A stretch of DNA of 64,000 bases from Leifsonia sp. Root4 (GTDB lineage: Bacteria > Actinomycetota > Actinomycetes > Actinomycetales > Microbacteriaceae), in the NCBI RefSeq assembly GCF_001425085.1, contig NZ_LMDN01000003.1, positions 227,089 to 291,088 of the forward strand. The letters run 5' to 3'. Each line of letters begins with the position of its first letter. Within the stretch, counting starts at the first letter, position 1. This document shows, piece by piece, positions 37,739 to 47,483 of this stretch. The translations under genes were made by a program, and so were the position numbers. Under the pieces are notes generated by a model, which had not been told where the DNA came from, did not search any database, and worked only from the letters and a program-made list of their open reading frames with translations.

Positions 37739-39046
37739 GTGGAGATCTTCTTCTTTCTTCTGGCCTTCGTGCTCGTCGCCTTCGGCGGGCTGATGGCTGC
37801 CGTCGACGCCGCGATCACCTCGCAGTCGCGCGCCGACATTGAAGAACTCGCCGTCGGGGCCAAGGCCAGGGTGTCGCTCCTGGCCATCGCCAGCGACCCC
37901 GGCGCGCACATCAACACCATCAACTTCATGCGAATCATCGCCGAGACGACGGCCGCGGTTCTCGTGACGCTCGCCTTCGCCTTCACCTTCGACGAGGTGT
38001 GGGTCGCCCTCGTGCTCTCGGCGCTGATCATGACCGCCGTCTCCTTCGTGCTCGTCGGCGCGAGCCCGCGCAGCGTCGGCCGCGCGAACCCCGGCGTCAT
38101 CCTGCGCCTGACCGCGCTCCTGGTGCACGTCCTCCGTGTCGCGCTCGGCCCGATCGCGAACGCCCTCGTCGCCCTCGGCAACCGGGTCACGCCGGGACGG
38201 CCGAAGCTCGGAACCTTCGCCACGGAGGAACAGCTGCTCAGCATGGTCGACCAGGCGACCGAACTGGACGTGCTCGAAGAAGACGACCGTGAACTCATCC
38301 ACTCGATCTTCGAGTTCAACGACACCGTCGTGCGTGAGGTGATGGTGCCACGCACCGACATGGTCACGATCTCCGGCGGGGCCGACCTCGGCACCGCGAT
38401 GGGCCTCTTCCTCAGTTCCGGCTTCTCGCGGATGCCGGTGATGGCCGGAGAGGTCGACGACGTGCTCGGCATCCTCTACCTGCGCGATGTCGCCAAGCTC
38501 AGTTTCGAGCGTTCGCTCGACGCAGAGCAGCTCATGGTCGCCGAGCTCGCCAGGCCGGCGCTCTTCGTCCCCGAATCGAAGAAGGCCGACGATCTGCTGC
38601 GTCAGATGCAGCTCGAGTCGAACCACCTGGCGATGGTGATCGACGAGTACGGCGGAATCGCCGGACTCGTCACCCTGGAAGACCTGATCGAAGAGCTCGT
38701 CGGTGACATCTCCGACGAGTACGACCGTGAGGTCGTCGAGATCGAAGAACTCGGCGCCGGCCGTTACCGCGTCGCGGCCCGCCTGCCCGTCGACGAGCTC
38801 GGAGAACTCTTCGGCATCGAGCTCGACGACGATGACGTCGATTCGGTGGGTGGGCTGCTCGCCAAGGCCCTCGGCCGCCTCCCCGTCACCGGTTCCAGCG
38901 CCTCCGTCAGCGGGCTCGCCCTGACGGCGGATCGCACAGAGGGCAGGCGCAAGCGCATCAGTACCGTCATCGTTGAACGTGACCAATCACTCATCGATGC
39001 AGAAACAGCATTTCCCCCGCAGCACGACGAAGGAGCACGATCATGA
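37739..39046 (+). CDS. CorC/HlyC-type (CNNM) transporter-associated protein
   Basis: Membrane protein of 435 aa: N-terminal DUF21 domain with about four hydrophobic segments (1-135), a CBS pair (FNDTVVREVMVPRTDMVTI and the block ending LVTLEDLIEELVGDI), and a C-terminal CorC_HlyC domain. The family is implicated in Mg2+/Co2+ efflux or homeostasis. GTG start immediately after ybeY; its last four bases overlap era. Confidence 0.9.
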   Translation: MEIFFFLLAFVLVAFGGLMAAVDAAITSQSRADIEELAVGAKARVSLLAIASDPGAHINTINFMRIIAETTAAVLVTLAFAFTFDEVWVALVLSALIMTAVSFVLVGASPRSVGRANPGVILRLTALLVHVLRVALGPIANALVALGNRVTPGRPKLGTFATEEQLLSMVDQATELDVLEEDDRELIHSIFEFNDTVVREVMVPRTDMVTISGGADLGTAMGLFLSSGFSRMPVMAGEVDDVLGILYLRDVAKLSFERSLDAEQLMVAELARPALFVPESKKADDLLRQMQLESNHLAMVIDEYGGIAGLVTLEDLIEELVGDISDEYDREVVEIEELGAGRYRVAARLPVDELGELFGIELDDDDVDSVGGLLAKALGRLPVTGSSASVSGLALTADRTEGRRKRISTVIVERDQSLIDAETAFPPQHDEGARS

Positions 39047-39972
39047 GCGACGCCACCACCCCCAGCGACGCCACAACCCCCGAGGGCTACCGGGCGGGTT
39101 TCGTCTCGTTCGTCGGGCGACCCAACGTCGGCAAGTCCACGCTGACCAACGCCCTCGTCGGCGAGAAGGTCGCCATCACGAGCTCGAAGCCGCAGACGAC
39201 CCGTCGCGCCATCCGCGGCATCGTGCACCGCGAGAACGGCCAGCTCATCCTGGTCGACACCCCCGGCATCCACCGCCCGCGCACACTGCTCGGTGAGCGG
39301 CTCAACAGCCTCGTGCAGTCCACCCTCGGCGATGTGGACGTGATTGGCATGTGCTTCCCGGCCGACGAGCCGATCGGGCCTGGCGACAACTTCATCAACA
39401 CGCAGCTCGACGAGTTCCCCCGCGCCAAGAAGGTGGCCATCGTCACCAAGCTCGACACCACGTCGAAGCAGAAGGTCGGCGAGCAGCTGCTCGCCGTCTC
39501 GAAGCTGCGCGACTGGGCGGCGATCATCCCGATCTCGGCGATCAACGACGTCCAGCTCGACGTGCTGAGCGAGGAGCTGCTCAAGCTGCTGCCGATCTCC
39601 AGCCAGCCGCTCTACCCCGCCGATGCGATCACCGATGAGGGCACGGAGGACCGCATCGCCGAGTTCATCCGCGAGGCGGCGCTCGAGGGCGTCACCGACG
39701 AGCTGCCGCACTCCATCGCCGTCACGATCGACGACATGATCGAGCGCGAAGACCAGGACCTGCTCGAGATCTACGCGAACCTCTTCGTGGAGCGCGACAG
39801 CCAGAAGGGCATCATCATCGGCAAGGGCGGAAGCCGGCTGAAGGATGTCGGCGCGACGGCCCGCGCGCAGATCGAGCAGCTGCTCGGGCGCAAGGTGTTC
39901 CTCTCGCTGCGCGTCAAGGTCGCCAAGGAGTGGCAGCGCGACCCGAAGCTCCTCGGGCGCCTCGGCTTCTAG
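39043..39972 (+). CDS. era: GTPase Era
   Basis: Ribosome-assembly GTPase (309 aa) binding the 3' end of 16S rRNA. G1 GRPNVGKSTL, G3 DTPGIHRP and G4 TKLD in the N-terminal domain; the C-terminal KH domain has IIIGKGGSRLKDVG. It overlaps the corC stop (ATGA). Together with ybeY and phoH it forms a typical RNA-maturation cluster. Confidence 0.95.
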   Translation: MSDATTPSDATTPEGYRAGFVSFVGRPNVGKSTLTNALVGEKVAITSSKPQTTRRAIRGIVHRENGQLILVDTPGIHRPRTLLGERLNSLVQSTLGDVDVIGMCFPADEPIGPGDNFINTQLDEFPRAKKVAIVTKLDTTSKQKVGEQLLAVSKLRDWAAIIPISAINDVQLDVLSEELLKLLPISSQPLYPADAITDEGTEDRIAEFIREAALEGVTDELPHSIAVTIDDMIEREDQDLLEIYANLFVERDSQKGIIIGKGGSRLKDVGATARAQIEQLLGRKVFLSLRVKVAKEWQRDPKLLGRLGF

Positions 39973-41220
39973 GTGTTCCGCGCACTGGCACGGAGACAAC
40001 GCACGGCCGACCTCGTCGGCGCGTGCGTCTTCTTCGTGCTGTTCGCGCCGATCGTCTCGGCGATCGGAGTCGCGGGCCTCGGCTGGGGGCCGGCGGTCGT
40101 CGACCTGCTCATCCTCGCCGTCTACTCGGCCGCGCTGGTGTTCCGGCGGCTGTCCCCGCCGATCGCCCTCGCCCTCGCCTGGATCGGCGCGATCATCCAG
40201 ATGGCGGCGCTGCGCGATGTGCAGCCGGGCAACTTCGCCATCCTGATGGTGCTCTACGCGGTCGGATGCTACGGCAACCGCATCGTGCGCTGGCTCGGGC
40301 TCGCGTCGGCCGGCATCGGCGCACTGCTCGCCGCGGCCTACCTGATGTACCTGCTGCCGATGGGCCGCGGGAGCGATGTCTCGACGGTCAGCGTCGGATC
40401 CTTCGTGTTCACCCTCGTGGCCTCGCTCGCCGTGCTGGTGCTGCCGTGGACGCTCGGACTGCTGGTCAATGCGCGCACGGCATCGCGCGAGAGCAAGGCC
40501 AGGCAGCTCGAGGCCCAGCGCGAGGCCGAACGCGCCGAATACGCCGTCGTCGTCGAGCAGGAGCGCAACCGGATCGCGCGCGACATGCACGACGTCGTCG
40601 CGCACTCGCTGGCGGTCGTGATCGCGCAGGCGGATGGGGCGCGTTACGCCGCCGCCACGAACCCGGCGACCGCTGCGCCGGCCCTCAGCACGATCGCCGC
40701 GACCGCGCGCGAGGCACTCGCCGACGTTCGCCTGCTCCTCGCCGAGCTCCGGCACTCGGAGGCCGAGGGCCCGCAACCGAGCATCCACGACCTCGAACGG
40801 CTGATCGATCAGCTGCGGGTGACCGGGCTGCAGATCGACGTCTCGTCGACGGGCGCGGTCGTGCCGATGAGCGCCAGCCACCAGATCGCGGTCTACCGCA
40901 TCGTGCAGGAGGCGCTGACGAACGTGCTGCGACACGGCGACGCCAAGCGGCCGGTGACGCTCGACTTCGCCTGGAGCGCCGACGGCGTCCGTCTCACCGT
41001 TGCGAGCTCCCTCCGCCCGGCGCCGGCGGCGTCCGGGGCAACGCTGGGCCACGGCATCCCCGGCATGAGGGAGCGCGCCGTGCTGACGGGCGGCAGCTTC
41101 CGCGCCGGCGCGACGGAGGCGGGACAGTTCGAGGTCGCGGCCCGGATCCCGAGCGGGATCGCGCAACGCACACTGGATTCAGACTCGACAGCTTCAGACT
41201 CAACAGGGGGACTCTCATGA
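39973..41220 (+). CDS. sensor histidine kinase (HisKA_3 family)
   Basis: Sensor kinase of 415 aa. About five hydrophobic segments in residues 15-165, a linker rich in Ala/Glu/Arg (coiled coil), phospho-His in IARDMHDVVAHSLAVVIAQ, and a HATPase_c domain ending near ATLGHGIPGMRERAVLTGG. The GTG start is the first codon after the era stop, so transcription may continue from era. It is co-translated with the response regulator (ATGA overlap). Confidence 0.9.
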   Translation: MFRALARRQRTADLVGACVFFVLFAPIVSAIGVAGLGWGPAVVDLLILAVYSAALVFRRLSPPIALALAWIGAIIQMAALRDVQPGNFAILMVLYAVGCYGNRIVRWLGLASAGIGALLAAAYLMYLLPMGRGSDVSTVSVGSFVFTLVASLAVLVLPWTLGLLVNARTASRESKARQLEAQREAERAEYAVVVEQERNRIARDMHDVVAHSLAVVIAQADGARYAAATNPATAAPALSTIAATAREALADVRLLLAELRHSEAEGPQPSIHDLERLIDQLRVTGLQIDVSSTGAVVPMSASHQIAVYRIVQEALTNVLRHGDAKRPVTLDFAWSADGVRLTVASSLRPAPAASGATLGHGIPGMRERAVLTGGSFRAGATEAGQFEVAARIPSGIAQRTLDSDSTASDSTGGLS

Positions 41221-41879
41221 CGCGGATTCGCGTTGCACTGGTCGACGACCAGGCGCTCTTTCGCGCCGGCATCCGGATGCTGATCGAATCGCAGCCGGAT
41301 CTCGAGTTCGTCGGGGAGGCCGGCGACGGCGCGGCCGGTGTCGCGCTGGCCGCATCCACGGCGGTCGACGTGATCCTGATGGACATCCGGATGCCGGTGC
41401 TCGACGGCATCGCCGCAACGGAGGCCATCGTGGCCGCCGCCGCGGCTCCCTCCGGCCCGCCGCGGGTGCTCGTGCTCACCACCTTCGACCTCGACGAGAG
41501 CGCGGCACGGGCAATCCGGGCCGGGGCCAGCGGTTTCGTGCTGAAGGACGCCGAGCCGGAGTTCCTGCTCGCATCGATCCGCACCGTCCATGCCGGCAAC
41601 GCCGTCATCGCGGCATCCGCGACCCGTGAGCTGCTCGAGCACTTCGCGGCGCGCGCGCCGCAGCCGGCCGCACCGGCGAGCTTCGAGACGCTCACCCCGC
41701 GCGAGGGCGAGATATTCGTGCTCGCCGCGAAGGGCCTCAGCAACACCGAGATCGCCGCGCGGGAGTTCCTCAGCGAGGCGACCGTGAAGACGCACATCTC
41801 GCGGATCCTCGGCAAGCTGGGGCTGCGCGACCGCGTGCAGCTGGTCGTCTTCGCCTTCGAGCATCGTCTCGTCGACTGA
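41217..41879 (+). CDS. NarL/LuxR-type response regulator
   Basis: Response regulator of 220 aa starting MTRIRVALVDDQALFRAG. The receiver has the phospho-acceptor Asp in VDVILMDIRMPVLDG, the switch Thr in VLVLTTFDLDE and Lys in FVLKDAEP; the C-terminal LuxR helix-turn-helix has TPREGEIFVLAAKGLSNTEIA and SEATVKTHISRIL. It probably controls the ABC transporter genes 80 bases downstream. Confidence 0.92.
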   Translation: MTRIRVALVDDQALFRAGIRMLIESQPDLEFVGEAGDGAAGVALAASTAVDVILMDIRMPVLDGIAATEAIVAAAAAPSGPPRVLVLTTFDLDESAARAIRAGASGFVLKDAEPEFLLASIRTVHAGNAVIAASATRELLEHFAARAPQPAAPASFETLTPREGEIFVLAAKGLSNTEIAAREFLSEATVKTHISRILGKLGLRDRVQLVVFAFEHRLVD

Positions 41880-41947
41880 TCCCAGCGTCATCCCTCCGAG
41901 GTATGCGGAGCCATCGCTGGCCTGACGCGCGGGGCCCGCGCGCTTCG

Positions 41948-41953
41948 TAGCGT
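41948..41953 (+). promoter_or_regulatory. -10 box of the ABC transporter operon (leaderless)
   Basis: TAGCGT, six bases (TGAATC), ATG at 41960. The same hexamer and a nearly identical spacer occur before the VOC gene at 51671. Confidence 0.55.
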
Positions 41954-41959
41954 TGAATC

Positions 41960-42721
41960 ATGGCAATCAACACGACCGACCTCGGCCTCATCGCCAGGGT
42001 CGCACACCTCAGCAAAAGCTACGGAACCGGGCAGGGAACGGTCACGGCCCTCGACGACATCTCCATCGGCATCCGCCGCGGGGAGTTCACCGCGATCATG
42101 GGCCCGAGCGGCTCAGGCAAGTCGACGCTCATGCACATCATGGCCGGCCTCGACAGCGCCAGCAGCGGGCAGGTGTGGCTGGGCGACACCGAGATCAGCG
42201 GCATGGCCGACAGCCAGCTCACCGTGCTCCGCCGGCGCCGCGTCGGCTTCGTGTTCCAATCGTTCAACCTCGTTCCGACGCTCGACGTCATGGCGAATAT
42301 CATGCTGCCGTTCGAGCTGGACGGCCGGAATCCGACCGCGAAGGAACAGGCCTGGGTCGACCATCTGATCGCATCGCTCGGCCTGTTGAACCGGCTCAGC
42401 CACCGGCCGCACGAGCTCTCCGGCGGCCAGCAGCAGCGCGTCGCCATCGCCAGGGCGCTCGGCACCCGGCCCGACCTCGTGTTCGCCGACGAGCCGACGG
42501 GCGCCCTCGATTCCCGGACGGGGCGCGAGGTGCTGACGCTGCTGGCTACGGCCGCCCGCGAGTACGAGCAGTCGATCGCGATGGTGACCCACGATCCGAT
42601 CGCGGCCAGCCACGCCGATCGCATCCTGTTCCTCGCCGACGGCCGGGTGGTCGACGACCGCCCGCGCTCGTCGGCCGAAGAGATCTCCCGCATCATGCTG
42701 GGCATGGAAGCGGCGCTCTGA
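41960..42721 (+). CDS. ABC transporter ATP-binding protein (MacB/LolD-like)
   Basis: ATPase of 253 aa. Walker A GPSGSGKST, Q-loop in VFQSFNLVPTLDV, signature LSGGQQQRV, Walker B LVFADEPTGALDS. The ADEPTGALD form and the GLLNRL-type spacing are typical of the MacB/LolD/FtsE branch that pairs with FtsX-like permeases, as encoded next. These systems are often mechanotransmission or antimicrobial-peptide resistance pumps; substrate unknown. Confidence 0.92.
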   Translation: MAINTTDLGLIARVAHLSKSYGTGQGTVTALDDISIGIRRGEFTAIMGPSGSGKSTLMHIMAGLDSASSGQVWLGDTEISGMADSQLTVLRRRRVGFVFQSFNLVPTLDVMANIMLPFELDGRNPTAKEQAWVDHLIASLGLLNRLSHRPHELSGGQQQRVAIARALGTRPDLVFADEPTGALDSRTGREVLTLLATAAREYEQSIAMVTHDPIAASHADRILFLADGRVVDDRPRSSAEEISRIMLGMEAAL

Positions 42722-44118
42722 TGGCCGCGCTCGGTGGGAAGACCCGCGACCACGGCTCGACGCTCGTCGTCGCCGCGCTGAGCTCGGCGTTCGGCGTCGT
42801 GCTGCTGCAGGCGACGGGCATCATTGCGACGGCCATCCAATCCGATGTGGTGGGGGAGTCGGCATCCGTGCGGCTCGCCCTCTCGCTCGTGACCACGGTC
42901 TTCACGGTGATCGCCTTCTACGTCGGCGCCATCGTGACCGCGAACACCTTCGGCACGATCATCGCCGGTCGGGTGCGCTCGATCGCGCTGCTGCGCCTGA
43001 TCGGGGCCAGGGCCGTGACCGTGCGCAGGGCGGTGGCGACGGAGGGGCTGATCGTCGGCGCGCTCGGCGCGCTGATCGGGCTGGCGCTCGGAATGCTCAT
43101 CACCCTCGGGGCCGTGGCCATCGGCATCCAGCAAGCCTGGCTGCCGGCCGTCGAGTACGCGCTGATCGAGCCGATCGTCGTGCTGCCGGTCGCCGTCGTC
43201 GCCCTCGTCACTTGGGGCGCTGCGTGGGTGGGCTCCCGGCGCGTCGTCACGGTGTCGCCGATGGAGGCGACCGGCGCAGCCGTCGAGGCCTCGCTCGAAC
43301 AGAGCAGGCACCGCACCGCGCGGAACGTCTTCGCGCTGCTCCTCGTCGTGATCGGCTTCGCCATGATGGCGCTCGGCATCCTCGTGAGCCTCGCCAGCGT
43401 CTTCGGACTGCTGATCTCCTTCTTCGGCGGGCTCATCTCCTTCACCGGGATCATCCTCGGCGCCCACCTCGTGATGCCGCCCGTGCTGCGCCTCGTCGGG
43501 CGGATGCTGGGGAGTGGCCCGACCGCGCGGCTGGCAGCCGAGAATGCCGTCCGCTTCCCGGACCGGAGCTCGCGCGCGACGATCGGGCTCGTCATCGGCG
43601 TCACACTCGTCACGATGTTCGCCGTCACGATGGAGAGCTACCGCACCATGGTCGCCAGCACCTTCGAGGACGACCCGCAGATGGCCGCCGTGATCGACCA
43701 GTCCGTGACGCTGAGCACCTCGATCTTCCTCGCCCTGGTCGGTTTCAGCGCCATCATCGCGGCGATCGGCATGGTCAACAACCTCTCGCTCAGCGTGCTG
43801 CAGCGCACGAGGGAGCTGGGCTTGCTGCGGGCACTCGGATTCACCGGGCGACAGGTGCGCAGCATGATCCTGGCCGAGAGCGCCCAGATGACGGTCGCCG
43901 CGGTCGGACTCGGCCTCGTTCTTGGCATCTTCTACGGCTGGGCCGGCGCCCAGTCGCTGCTCGGATCGATCCAGGGGCAGCTCATGCCGCCGAGCCTGCC
44001 GTGGCCGATCCTCGTCTTCACGGTGCTCGCCGGTGCCGCGCTGACGCTGATCGCCTCGGTCACCCCCGCCCGCCGGGCCACGACGGTCTCTCCCGTGCTT
44101 GCGCTGGCGGTGGACTGA
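42721..44118 (+). CDS. FtsX-like ABC transporter permease
   Basis: Permease of 465 aa beginning at the ATG that overlaps the ATPase stop (TGATG). Two FtsX-type units are visible: one around RVRSIALLRLIGARAVTVRRAV and one around RTRELGLLRALGFTGRQVRSM, each next to hydrophobic helices. The frame is open far upstream, but that part is antiparallel or out-of-frame to the ATPase and not coding. It lies in a likely TCS-ABC module with the kinase and regulator upstream. Confidence 0.88.
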   Translation: MAALGGKTRDHGSTLVVAALSSAFGVVLLQATGIIATAIQSDVVGESASVRLALSLVTTVFTVIAFYVGAIVTANTFGTIIAGRVRSIALLRLIGARAVTVRRAVATEGLIVGALGALIGLALGMLITLGAVAIGIQQAWLPAVEYALIEPIVVLPVAVVALVTWGAAWVGSRRVVTVSPMEATGAAVEASLEQSRHRTARNVFALLLVVIGFAMMALGILVSLASVFGLLISFFGGLISFTGIILGAHLVMPPVLRLVGRMLGSGPTARLAAENAVRFPDRSSRATIGLVIGVTLVTMFAVTMESYRTMVASTFEDDPQMAAVIDQSVTLSTSIFLALVGFSAIIAAIGMVNNLSLSVLQRTRELGLLRALGFTGRQVRSMILAESAQMTVAAVGLGLVLGIFYGWAGAQSLLGSIQGQLMPPSLPWPILVFTVLAGAALTLIASVTPARRATTVSPVLALAVD

Positions 44119-44159
44119 GCGGCGGACTGACCAGGGGTGAACCGAACACCGTCGGGGCT

Positions 44160-44179
44160 GCCGATTGGTAACAATCGGC
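44160..44179. promoter_or_regulatory. perfect 8-bp dyad upstream of leuL
   Basis: GCCGATTG-GTAA-CAATCGGC, 41 bases after the permease stop. It could be a protein-binding site or a small hairpin; there is no T-run to make it a clear terminator. Confidence 0.45.
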
Positions 44180-44181
44180 TG

Positions 44182-44211
44182 GCACCGTCTCGCAAGTCCG
44201 CGAGACGGTGC
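44182..44211. promoter_or_regulatory. 12-bp dyad abutting the leuL -10 box
   Basis: Arms GCACCGTCTCGC and GCGAGACGGTGC with a six-base loop. It ends on the base before TAGCCT and covers the -35 region, so it is either an operator for leuL-leuA or the terminator of the upstream ABC operon, or both. Confidence 0.5.
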
Positions 44212-44217
44212 TAGCCT
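44212..44217 (+). promoter_or_regulatory. -10 box of leuL-leuA (leaderless leader peptide)
   Basis: TAGCCT, six bases, GTG at 44224. Translation of the leader peptide would begin at the first transcribed base. Confidence 0.55.
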
Positions 44218-44223
44218 GAAAGT

Positions 44224-44268
44224 GTGTTGCACGGTCTGCTCCTCCTTAGCTGCCGCGACGAGTCCTAA
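44224..44268 (+). CDS. leuL: leucine leader peptide LeuL
   Basis: Fourteen-codon frame encoding MLHGLLLLSCRDES, with four consecutive Leu codons (44236-44247) and a fifth at codon 2. It lies 67 bases before leuA. Its 3' part (44253-44262) can pair perfectly over 10 bases with 44281-44290, and the Leu-codon run CTCCTC is complementary to the GAGGAG ribosome binding site of leuA. This is the expected design for ribosome-mediated attenuation by leucyl-tRNA supply; the exact switch is inferred. Confidence 0.8.
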   Translation: MLHGLLLLSCRDES

Positions 44269-44290
44269 TCTCAGGCCTCCCTCGTCGCGG
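44253..44290 (+). promoter_or_regulatory. leuA attenuator hairpin
   Basis: Ten perfect pairs between CCGCGACGAG (44253-44262) and CTCGTCGCGG (44281-44290), with an 18-base loop containing the leader stop codon. AGTTTGTCGTT follows. A ribosome at the leader stop would melt this stem, while stalling on the Leu codons would leave it mostly free. Confidence 0.6.
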
Positions 44291-44329
44291 AGTTTGTCGT
44301 TGGCTGACCACCACTCGCGAGGAGATTGA

Positions 44330-46123
<1,794 letters not shown>

Positions 46124-46140
46124 CCTCTCGCCTCAGGTGC

Positions 46141-46164
46141 ACGGCCCGGGATTTCCCGGGCCGT
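46141..46164 (+). terminator. leuA terminator hairpin
   Basis: Perfect 10-base arms ACGGCCCGGG and CCCGGGCCGT with the loop ATTT, 17 bases after the leuA stop. No U-run, common for high-GC terminators. Confidence 0.7.
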
Positions 46165-46208
46165 CGCCCGTTAACCAGCGCGCAGCGCCCGCCTCACGAG
46201 GGGATGTG

Positions 46209-46458
46209 GCTTCGGGGGCGACCTCGTTCCTCGGCTGCTCCCTCGAGCCAGCGTGCGCGGCGCGCAGCGTCGCGAAAAGCGGCAGCCCTCCTCAGGCAAC
46301 CTCAGGAACCGCACGCGATGCTGGTGCGGTTTGTCCACCGGGGCGCCCCTGTGCATGCTGGCTCGAGCGGGTGGGTTTCCGGCGGTGTCTCTCGGCACGA
46401 TGGCTTGAGCGAGCGGTGCCGCGACGAAGGAGCAGCGCCGCACGCGAAGCCCTGAGCG
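46209..46458 (+). repeat. dispersed inverted-repeat element R3a
   Basis: Starts GCTTCGGGGGCGACCTCG, has CTCGAGCCAGCGTG, a long loop of about 130 bases, and the closing half TGGCTTGAGCGAGCGG, ending GAAGCCCTGAGCG. The loop contains its own dyad AACCGCAC/GTGCGGTT. Copy R3b begins 306 bases later. Confidence 0.8.
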
Positions 46459-46514
46459 TTTCCGTCGAAACGGTGGCCCTGGCAGCTGCGGCGCCCGCCT
46501 CACGCGGGTACGTG

Positions 46515-46729
46515 GCTTCGGGGGCGGCCTCGTTCCTCGGCTGCTCCCTCGAGCCAGCGTGCGCGGCGCGCAGCGTCGCGAAAGGCGGCAGCCCTCCTCA
46601 GGCAACCTCAGGAACCGCACGCGATGCTGGTGCGGTTTGTCCACAGGGGCGCCCCCGTGCACGCTGGCTTGAGCGAGCGGGTCGACGAGGAACGAGGAGT
46701 CCTGCACGCGAAGCCCTGAGCGGATCCGC
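46515..46729 (+). repeat. dispersed inverted-repeat element R3b
   Basis: Second direct copy; the first about 150 bases differ from R3a at only a few positions, including the loop dyad. The closing half is altered (AACGAGGAGTCCTGCACGCG replaces part of the usual block) and it ends with GAAGCCCTGAGCGGATCCG. Confidence 0.8.
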
Positions 46730-46782
46730 GCACACCGGTGCCCCTGCATCCGCCAGGCCAAGAAATTGACGAGCCGCGCGAG

Positions 46783-47442
46783 TCAGCTGCGGCGCCAGCG
46801 GGGCCAGCTGGCGAGGGCGCGCTGCTCCGGCAGGCTCCAGCCGAAGCGCACGGCGAGCAGCCGGATGATCGTCGTCACGCCGACACAGACGATGCCGGCG
46901 ATCGTGATCTGCACGCCGACCGATGCGAGGATCACGAGCAGGGTGCAGCCGACACCGGCCGCGACCGCATAGAGGGAGCCGACGTGCATGACCGCGATCG
47001 GCAGATTCAGCATCATGTCGCGCAGAATCGACCCGCCGACGGCGCTCAGCACACCGACGAAGGCGGCAGGCACCTCCGGAACGCCGTAGGCGAGTGCTTT
47101 GGTGACACCGATCGCGCCGAAGAGGCCGATCGTGACGGCATCCAAGCCGATGATGAGCGGATTCAGTTTGTCGAAGACGCGCACGAGGGCCATGCCGATG
47201 AGGGCGGATGCCGTCGCCACCGGCAGGTACCAGTTGCTGGCCAGCGCCGCCGGCAGCTGGTTGATGAGCACGTCACGCAGCAGACCGCCGCCGAGGCCGA
47301 CGGCGACACCGATGATCGCGACACCGAGCAGGTCGATGCGGCGGTCCTTCATGCGTGCCGCGAACATGGCGCCCTGAATCGCTCCGATGGCGACCGCCGT
47401 GAGGTCGAGCCAGAGGGGGATGACGAAGAGGGCGGTGCTCAT
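46783..47442 (-). CDS. TRIC-type (UPF0126/YadS) trimeric cation channel protein
   Basis: Membrane protein of 219 aa with seven hydrophobic segments and the duplicated glycine-rich motif of the family (GVAVGLGGGLLRDVL and SAVGGSILRDMML). Structurally characterised bacterial relatives are trimeric monovalent cation channels. The ATG at 47442 is preceded by TATACA plus six bases, so the mRNA is probably leaderless. Confidence 0.88.
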   Translation of the reverse strand: MSTALFVIPLWLDLTAVAIGAIQGAMFAARMKDRRIDLLGVAIIGVAVGLGGGLLRDVLINQLPAALASNWYLPVATASALIGMALVRVFDKLNPLIIGLDAVTIGLFGAIGVTKALAYGVPEVPAAFVGVLSAVGGSILRDMMLNLPIAVMHVGSLYAVAAGVGCTLLVILASVGVQITIAGIVCVGVTTIIRLLAVRFGWSLPEQRALASWPRWRRS

Positions 47443-47448
47443 GCTCCA

Positions 47449-47454
47449 TGTATA
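47449..47454 (-). promoter_or_regulatory. -10 box of the TRIC-type gene (leaderless)
   Basis: Minus-strand TATACA, six bases, ATG at 47442. Confidence 0.55.
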
Positions 47455-47483
47455 CCAAGTCGCGGAGCCCCGCGATGACGCCG

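Larger units (their letters stand above)
46124..46782. other. 659-bp gene-free stretch with terminator and tandem repeat
   Basis: Between convergent leuA and the TRIC-type gene. It holds a leuA terminator hairpin and two direct copies (306-bp period) of the inverted-repeat element. Open frames on both strands here are repeat-derived and nearly duplicated, with no coding support. Confidence 0.7.

Noticed and set aside
38764-41166. 800-codon open frame antisense to corC, era and a kinase
   Set aside because: It spans three well-supported genes on the other strand and has an unlikely Arg/Asp/His-rich composition.
46137-46769. Open frames on both strands over the repeat cluster after leuA
   Set aside because: Their sequence is a translation of the duplicated inverted repeat; the same strings recur at other repeat loci and no start signals are present.
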